A DNA stretch of 19,060 nucleotides from the NCBI GenBank assembly GCA_002344345.1, contig DDTL01000142.1, forward strand, positions 1,054 to 20,113. The letters are read 5' to 3'. Positions 14,572 to 19,060 of this stretch are shown here, in pieces. The notes under the pieces are model-generated. The model was not told where the DNA came from and searched no databases. It saw only the letters and a list, made by a program, of their open reading frames with translations. The DNA comes from Saprospiraceae bacterium UBA2365. Its GTDB lineage: Bacteria > Bacteroidota > Bacteroidia > Chitinophagales > Saprospiraceae. A program made the position numbers and the translations under genes. The first letter of the stretch is position 1. Each line of letters opens with the position of its first letter.

Positions 14572-14618
14572 TTGTGGCAATTTTCGGATATTTTGTGCAA
14601 TTTTGTATTGTGGCAATT
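14572..14618 (+). repeat. Direct repeats TTGTGGCAATT upstream of the mutarotase gene
   Basis: TTGTGGCAATT occurs exactly at 14572-14582 and 14608-14618, with a close variant TTGTGCAATTTT starting near 14593. The repeats end 38 bp before the ATG. Phased copies could be activator sites; no regulator is identified. Confidence 0.4.
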
Positions 14619-14656
14619 AGCCGGTAGGTAAAATGGAAACACTAAAATTTTAACCA

Positions 14657-15730
14657 ATGGATTTACAAAAAAAAATCAGCAAGCATGATTTCGGGACGAT
14701 GCCGGACGGACGCATCATTGAAAAATTTACCCTTCATAATGCAAACGGCATGGAAGTGGATATCATCCCTTATGGTGGCTCCATCACCGGGATCAGGGTG
14801 CCTGACAGACAAGGTGTTTTGGGAGATGTGGTACTTGGTTTTGACGATCTCGCCACTTACCTAAGGCACGATGCATATTTTGGAGCGATCGTCGGACGAT
14901 TTGCCAACCGGATAGGTGGAGGAAAACTTGTTTTGGACGCAGTTCAATACCAACTCCCGATTAATTTGCCACCCAATCATTTGCATGGAGGAAAACTCGG
15001 TTTCGGCAGGAAGGTGTGGGAAGCTAAAATCCCGTTTCATTCAGAAAATCCTTGTATTGAATTACATTATCACAGCAGGGATATGGAGGAAGGCTATCCC
15101 GGCAATCTTGAGATTAAAACGACTTACAGCCTGACTGACGAAAATGAACTGGAAATGGTGACGGAAGCGACTACAGACAAAAAAACGGTCATCAATATCA
15201 CCTATCATCCTTATTTTAATCTGACCGGGAAACCGGATCAACTGATTTTTAACCATGAACTGGAAATATTTGCCACCCATATTCTGGAAACGGATGAGGG
15301 GATGATCCCAACCGGAAAATTAAGGCATGTAGAACAAACACCTTTTGATTTTCGTATTCCAAAGAGGATAGGTCTGGAAATTGGTGCCGATGATATTGAC
15401 CTCCAACAAGGAAATGGTTATGATCATTGTTTTGCCCTGGATCATCCGGATGGTCAGTTCAGCCTTGCAGCCACTGCTTACGATCCGGTCTCAGGCAGGC
15501 TGATGGAATTATTTACGGATAAGCCCGGATTACAATTGTATACCGCCAATTGGCTAAATCATTCCTGGCAGGCAAAAGGAAGTGATGTAAGGTATGGTCC
15601 CAGAACAGCATTCTGCCTTGAGCCTCAGTTATATCCCGATGCACCCAACAGGCCTGAATTCAAATCTCCGGTATTGAGCCCGGGTGAGGTTTACCTGACA
15701 AGATCAACCTTCCGGTTTGGAGTGAAATGA
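14657..15730 (+). CDS. galM: Aldose 1-epimerase (galactose mutarotase)
   Basis: A 357-residue enzyme interconverting alpha and beta anomers of galactose, glucose and related aldoses. Length and motifs fit the GalM family: GRFANRIGGGK near residue 80, NHLHGG (H108, H110), TYHPYFNLTG with the likely catalytic acid H184, GNGYDHCFAL, PGLQLYTANWL, and CLEPQLYPDAPN with the likely base E322. No signal peptide is seen, so it is predicted cytoplasmic. Codons 4-7 contain a run of nine A residues (14667-14675). It probably serves the sugars released by the glycosidases in this region, although it is not co-transcribed with them. A hairpin follows two nucleotides after the stop. Some GalM paralogues act on other sugars, so the substrate is not certain. 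Confidence 0.92.
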   Translation: MDLQKKISKHDFGTMPDGRIIEKFTLHNANGMEVDIIPYGGSITGIRVPDRQGVLGDVVLGFDDLATYLRHDAYFGAIVGRFANRIGGGKLVLDAVQYQLPINLPPNHLHGGKLGFGRKVWEAKIPFHSENPCIELHYHSRDMEEGYPGNLEIKTTYSLTDENELEMVTEATTDKKTVINITYHPYFNLTGKPDQLIFNHELEIFATHILETDEGMIPTGKLRHVEQTPFDFRIPKRIGLEIGADDIDLQQGNGYDHCFALDHPDGQFSLAATAYDPVSGRLMELFTDKPGLQLYTANWLNHSWQAKGSDVRYGPRTAFCLEPQLYPDAPNRPEFKSPVLSPGEVYLTRSTFRFGVK

Positions 15731-15732
15731 AT

Positions 15733-15749
15733 CGGCTGGATTTCAGCCG
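15733..15749 (+). terminator. Hairpin after the mutarotase gene
   Basis: CGGCTG (15733-15738), loop GATTT, CAGCCG (15744-15749) make a perfect 6-bp GC-rich stem two nucleotides after the stop codon. No T-run follows. It is the likely transcript end of the mutarotase gene; the remaining 230 bp to the phosphatase gene are AT-rich with no clear consensus promoter. Confidence 0.5.
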
Positions 15750-15982
15750 GAATTGACTTGAACCACCATTGATTTTAAAAATAATGGATTTTAAGGATGT
15801 TTGACCTTTCTGAATAAATTGTTAAGTTTATTTTAATAGAATACATTTTTTGTTTTTTTCAAATACATAATGTTTTTTTACATTAATATTCGGAGCAGGC
15901 AGGTTTGAATCTGATTTTTTTATTGGAGTGTCTCGCTTATTTGATTAAAATTTAGCAATTATTAAAGTAATAAATCATTGAA

Positions 15983-17386
15983 ATGAAAAAACTCATTTTT
16001 CTCTTTATTTCCTTCTTATTAATTTTCCGGCTCTCCGCCCAGAAGCCAAAATACATTTTCTTTTTCATCGGAGACGGAATGGGTTTGGTACAGGCAAAAA
16101 TTACAGACGAATATTTCAAAGAACAGTACAATGATAGTCTGTCATTTCTTAGATTTTATGACAATGGATTTCAGACAACCCATTCAGCGAGTTCTAAAGT
16201 CACAGACTCAGCGGCAGCCGGAACTGCTTTATCCACCGGATTCAAAACCAACAACGGTTCTTTGTGTATTGCACCCAATGGCAAGGATTCCTTGAACAGT
16301 TTTACCTTTGATGCCAAACGAAAAGGATATAAAATCGGCATTGTGACGAGTGTTTCCATTGATCACGCCACTCCGGCAGCATTTTATGCCAAAGCCGCAG
16401 GTCGTAACTCATATAACGATATCGCTATGCAGTTACCCAACACCGGGTTCGATTATTTTGCCGGAGGTACATTTCTGGAACCAATCAGTGAAAGGGGCAA
16501 TGCTTTTCAAAATCTGAAAAATTATGGATATAAACTGGTGACCAGCCCGGATAGCCTGAGATTTATTCCGGGAATGAATGGAAAGGTGTGTGTTTTAGAC
16601 CCGGCTAAGGAATTATATTATGGCATTGACCGTGAAGCGGGTCGGTTTACCCTGGCTCAGCTCACCAAAACAGGCATCGAAGCTTTGTTCAATAAAAAAG
16701 GATTTTTTATGATGGTGGAAGGTGGTAAGATCGACTGGACTTCGCATGCCAATGACCCTGCGTCTACAGTTTATGAAACCATCGAATTTGAGAAAGCCAT
16801 TCGCGAAGCCCTTGATTTTTATAAAAAACATCCGAAGGAAACCCTGATCATCGTGTCTGCAGACCATGAAACCGGAGGAATGGCTTTGGGATCAACATTG
16901 ACAGGTTATGCAGCTAATTTAAAACTACTTCATCAACAGCCGATGTCCAACGTTGCTTTTGAAAAAGTGATCACTCAGGAATTTGAAGGAAAAGAGGTCG
17001 ATATGGAACATGCGATGTCATTAGTTGAAAAATACTATCATGTTGGCATGGAAGGAGGCATCGAATTCAATGGTTATGACAGCTTGCGTTTGCAAAGAGC
17101 CTGTGAATACATCAATTTTCCTGAAAAATACCCGGATCGGAGAGAAGCCATGAAGCTCTTCAATTCCAATAAAAACGCTGCAAAATTTGCGGTTAAAGAC
17201 AGGTTGCCTGCGATCATCCACACGATGAATGTGATCCTGTCGGAAAAAGCCGGAATAGGATGGACGACACATTCCCACTCCGGGGTGCCTGTGCCGGTTT
17301 ATGCCAAAGGTGCAGGAAGCGCGGATTTTAACGGGTTTTACGATAATACGGATCTGTCAAAGAAGATCGAGGTATTGTTTGAATAG
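15983..17386 (+). CDS. Secreted alkaline phosphatase
   Basis: A 467-residue phosphomonoesterase of the PhoA superfamily. The signal peptide (MKKLIFLFISFLLIFRLSAQ, cleaved after SAQ) directs it to the periplasm or outside, where it would release phosphate from organic esters. Metal and catalytic residues are in place: D31 in FFIGDGMG, nucleophile S76 in VTDSAAAGT, D127-H128 in SIDHATPAAF, R141 as a candidate phosphate-binding Arg, E246 in MVEGGKIDW, D251 and H255, D294-H295 in SADHETGG, and H432 in HSHSGVPV. It ends without an obvious sorting domain. It lies 8 kb from the PhoBR-like pair and no recognisable Pho box was found, so co-regulation is only a suggestion. ATG start chosen for the perfect signal peptide. 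Confidence 0.92.
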   Translation: MKKLIFLFISFLLIFRLSAQKPKYIFFFIGDGMGLVQAKITDEYFKEQYNDSLSFLRFYDNGFQTTHSASSKVTDSAAAGTALSTGFKTNNGSLCIAPNGKDSLNSFTFDAKRKGYKIGIVTSVSIDHATPAAFYAKAAGRNSYNDIAMQLPNTGFDYFAGGTFLEPISERGNAFQNLKNYGYKLVTSPDSLRFIPGMNGKVCVLDPAKELYYGIDREAGRFTLAQLTKTGIEALFNKKGFFMMVEGGKIDWTSHANDPASTVYETIEFEKAIREALDFYKKHPKETLIIVSADHETGGMALGSTLTGYAANLKLLHQQPMSNVAFEKVITQEFEGKEVDMEHAMSLVEKYYHVGMEGGIEFNGYDSLRLQRACEYINFPEKYPDRREAMKLFNSNKNAAKFAVKDRLPAIIHTMNVILSEKAGIGWTTHSHSGVPVPVYAKGAGSADFNGFYDNTDLSKKIEVLFE

Positions 17387-17399
17387 GGGTTGGATGGTT

Positions 17400-17546
17400 A
17401 AAGAGCCGGGAGCCGGGTGAAAGGGCCAGGAAAAAAGAGCCAGGAAAAAAGAGCCAGGTCAAAAGAGCCGGGTCAAAAGAGCCAGGTCAAAAGAGCCGGG
17501 AGCCGGGTGAAAAGAGTCAGGAAAAAAGAGCCGGGTGAAAAGAGCC
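17400..17546 (+). repeat. 14-bp tandem repeat array, about ten copies
   Basis: Units follow AAAAGAGCC(A/G)GG plus two variable bases (AA, TC or TG). There are about ten copies; copies 1 and 7 carry an extra AGCCGGG. The variants alternate between AGCCAGG and AGCCGGG. A 14-bp period does not keep a reading frame, so it is not coding. One strand is strongly purine-rich. Confidence 0.85.
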
Positions 17547-17679
17547 ATGGATCAGGATAGGTTCGAAAGGTGAATGTTTTTGAACGGGCTTTACAGTGAA
17601 AGGATCCCTGATCAAGACCGGAATGACTGCAATGGTAACATTTGTTGATCTGTAAATTTGGAAGTGAATTATTGATAGA

Positions 17680-17696
17680 ATTATTGATTCAATAAT
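17680..17696 (-). terminator. Small AT-rich hairpin downstream of the transporter gene
   Basis: ATTATTG (17680-17686) and CAATAAT (17690-17696) form a 7-bp stem with a 3-nt loop, about 70 nt past the transporter's stop. One arm lies in a tandem 11-bp repeat GAATTATTGAT. Weak candidate for a transcript end. Confidence 0.3.
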
Positions 17697-17763
17697 CGTG
17701 ATTTTTAATAGCAGTCGGATCACGACGATGAATGAAATGATCTTCGCCAATTGTAAATTTGTT

Positions 17764-18678
17764 TTACATAAAAAATATCCCTACGCCTAAAACGGCCACG
17801 ATGGAACCCGCAACTTCCATCCAACTGACTTTCTCCTTTAGCAATAGGATGGCTGGCGGAATGATCAGCACCGGAACAATGGCCATGATGGTTGAGGCAA
17901 TGCCAACACTGGTAAATTTGACCGACAGCAGTGAAAGATAGACCCCTATAAATGGCCCGAAAGTGGAACCCATCAGGATAAAAAACAGGGTTTTCCTGCT
18001 GGAAAATGCTTTTTTGAACATGATGAGTTTGCCTGCAAACAAAATAAATATGCCAAAAGCTATGCTGGCAGCGATGATCCTGATCTGGGTCGCGCCGAAT
18101 ACCGGATAACCCGACATGCCATATTTGCTGATGACCAGGCCACCTCCCTGTCCGATGGCCCCGAGGAACGCATAAAAGATCCCTTTTGGGGAATACTTGA
18201 TTTTCATTCTGCGGTTGCTTCCGGCAGCAGGGTCGTGATCTCTTTTGTCCACGACAACCATGATGATGCCTGTCAGGGTAACTATCATGGCGAGCAGGGC
18301 CTGTCCGGACATGGTCTCACTGAGCATCATCCAACTGAAAAAAGCCGCGATCGGAGGACTGAGCGACATGATCAGCATGGAAATCCGTGCACTGACATAT
18401 TCGTAGGATTTGAACAGGAAAAAATCGCCAAAAATAAAGCCCACCAAACCTGACAGACTCATCCATAACCATACATGTCGCGGAGCATCCAAAGGAAGAA
18501 AATAGCCATTGATGATCCTCGAAACCACCAGATATATGGCCAGGGCGATGAACATACGGAGGATGTTGACCGGCAGCGAACCCGCCCTTCCTGTTGCCTG
18601 TTGAAACGATAAAGCGCTGACTGTCCAGCACATGGCAGTTCCCAAAGCAACGATCTCCCCGGTATGTGATTGAAACAT
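17764..18678 (-). CDS. EamA/DMT-family transporter
   Basis: A 304-residue inner-membrane protein with about ten hydrophobic helices in two homologous EamA halves (about residues 6-140 and 163-303). Each half ends in the typical pattern of a short loop with a conserved Glu followed by a last helix: LSETMSGQALLAMIVTLTGIIMVV in the first, LLKEKVSWMEVAGSIVAVLGVGIFF in the second. A basic, polar cytoplasmic linker (VDKRDHDPAAGSNRRMK) separates them. Such proteins export metabolites, amino acids or drugs; the substrate is unknown. The longest frame starts at a TTG (18696) that overlaps a -7 promoter element, so the ATG at 18678 is preferred. It stands alone, converging on the phosphatase across the repeat array. 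Confidence 0.85.
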   Translation of the reverse strand: MFQSHTGEIVALGTAMCWTVSALSFQQATGRAGSLPVNILRMFIALAIYLVVSRIINGYFLPLDAPRHVWLWMSLSGLVGFIFGDFFLFKSYEYVSARISMLIMSLSPPIAAFFSWMMLSETMSGQALLAMIVTLTGIIMVVVDKRDHDPAAGSNRRMKIKYSPKGIFYAFLGAIGQGGGLVISKYGMSGYPVFGATQIRIIAASIAFGIFILFAGKLIMFKKAFSSRKTLFFILMGSTFGPFIGVYLSLLSVKFTSVGIASTIMAIVPVLIIPPAILLLKEKVSWMEVAGSIVAVLGVGIFFM

Positions 18679-18693
18679 TGGATCAATTTTGTG

Positions 18694-18701
18694 CAAATGT
18701 A
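18694..18701 (-). promoter_or_regulatory. -7 element of the EamA transporter gene
   Basis: TACATTTG on the minus strand matches TAnnTTTG. The predicted transcript start near 18688 gives a very short leader of about ten nt to the ATG at 18678. No -33 element lies at the normal distance. Confidence 0.4.
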
Positions 18702-19060
18702 GGGTTTTGGAATCAATCTCCGGCTTTTGTTGGCATTTTCCGCAATAAAGAAATAAATCATATAAGGAAAGTGAATTTTCATACGTATTTAATTCAGATT
18801 TATCAAATTTTTCAATTTGAGAGGATTATACACCTGGTATTTGATTAGCGGGCTAATAACTTATTCCTTTTCCAATCCTTAAGTCTTTTCTAACTTTAAA
18901 TAATAGAATGAAAAATACAGGAATTCTTGCAATTAGGCTTTGATTTTCAAAAGATTTTGTTATATTTTTGAAGTTGAATATTAATGAATTCCTTAAAATA
19001 ATGCTGGTAGACTAGGTGATATAGATTTGAGTGACCCTGATTAGCTTATTTCCAAAACTG
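18702..19060. other. AT-rich right end, no gene recognised
   Basis: No ORF with support is present. A 14-nt near-palindrome ATTAGC-GG-GCTAAT starts near 18844. An 8-bp repeat AGGAATTC/GAATTCCT lies at 18919-18926 and 18986-18993. A TAnnTTTG match (TAGATTTG, 19022-19029, plus) could start a gene beyond the right edge, but it lacks a -33 element. Confidence 0.45.

Larger units (their letters stand above)
14246..14656. other. Divergent intergenic region, ammonia-lyase / mutarotase
   Basis: A 411-bp AT-rich spacer holding a 10-bp perfect dyad (14390-14417) and a set of TTGTGGCAATT-like direct repeats (14572-14618) close to the mutarotase start. No exact TAnnTTTG promoter was found for either gene and no ORF is supported. 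Confidence 0.5.
17387..17763. other. Convergent intergenic region with tandem repeats
   Basis: A 377-bp gap between the phosphatase and transporter stops. It holds the 14-bp array (17400-17546), then a 7-bp inverted repeat GATCAGG/CCTGATC around 17550-17613, a tandem GAATTATTGAT pair (17666-17676, 17678-17688) and the hairpin ATTATTG-ATT-CAATAAT (17680-17696). No gene is seen. Confidence 0.5.

Noticed and set aside
4996..15730. A polysaccharide utilization locus spanning the glycosidases and mutarotase
   Set aside because: There is no SusC/SusD pair, sugar transporter or dedicated regulator, and the genes lie on both strands among unrelated genes.
15733..15749. Calling the mutarotase hairpin a full intrinsic terminator
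   Set aside because: The stem is good, but no T-run follows. It is kept as terminator-like at moderate confidence only.
6847..17386. A phosphate regulon joining the two-component pair and the alkaline phosphatase
   Set aside because: The family likeness is suggestive, but the genes are 8 kb apart. I found no shared upstream motif and no pst or phoU genes, so it is not reported as a system.
17400..17546. CRISPR-like reading of the repeat array
   Set aside because: The units are 14 bp and contiguous, with no unique spacers, and no cas genes are present, so it is a simple tandem repeat.

Overview
The window looks like a chromosomal stretch of a Bacteroidota (Bacteroidetes) bacterium. It has AT-rich intergenic DNA, almost no Shine-Dalgarno sequences, and several promoters fitting the Bacteroidota form (TTTG or TTG about -33, TAnnTTTG about -7). 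Its secreted proteins have short signal peptides ending in FSQ, YAQ or SAQ, and it carries outer-membrane beta-barrel proteins and lipoproteins. A Saprospiria/Chitinophagia-type lineage is plausible, but I cannot place it further.

Layout, left to right. The 5' half of a tRNA-Gly(GCC) gene runs off the left edge (minus), with its own promoter. An acetoacetyl-CoA synthetase gene (plus) converges on an outer-membrane barrel gene (minus). A diheme cytochrome c peroxidase lipoprotein follows (plus), with a strong hairpin just after its stop. Next is a lipoprotein GH5 mannanase-like enzyme (plus), then a possible 40-residue membrane protein (minus). A PhoB-like response regulator (plus) and a PhoR-like histidine kinase (minus) lie tail to tail around a short hairpin. 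Upstream of the kinase is a secreted GH13 neopullulanase/cyclomaltodextrinase-type enzyme (minus). A very AT-rich beta-barrel gene (plus) and a 600-bp repeat-laden gap follow. Then come a histidine ammonia-lyase family gene (minus), an aldose 1-epimerase (plus), a secreted alkaline phosphatase (plus), an array of 14-bp repeats, and an EamA-family transporter (minus).

Function. Most genes seem to be single transcription units; they alternate in strand and are separated by hairpins or AT-rich gaps. The loose themes are polysaccharide and sugar use (mannanase, alpha-glucanase, mutarotase), phosphate (a PhoBR-like pair plus alkaline phosphatase, not adjacent), central carbon and amino-acid catabolism (acetoacetate activation, histidine or related amino-acid deamination) and peroxide detoxification. 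There is no SusC/SusD pair, so the glycosidases are not in a classical polysaccharide utilization locus.

No clearly novel multi-gene system is visible. The most interesting material is non-coding: several perfect or near-perfect dyads at promoters or gene ends, a MITE-like inverted repeat with an ATCTGCG core, a 14-bp tandem array, and an AT-rich gene with an 18-bp perfect palindrome just upstream. Promoter positions also revise several gene starts to downstream codons.
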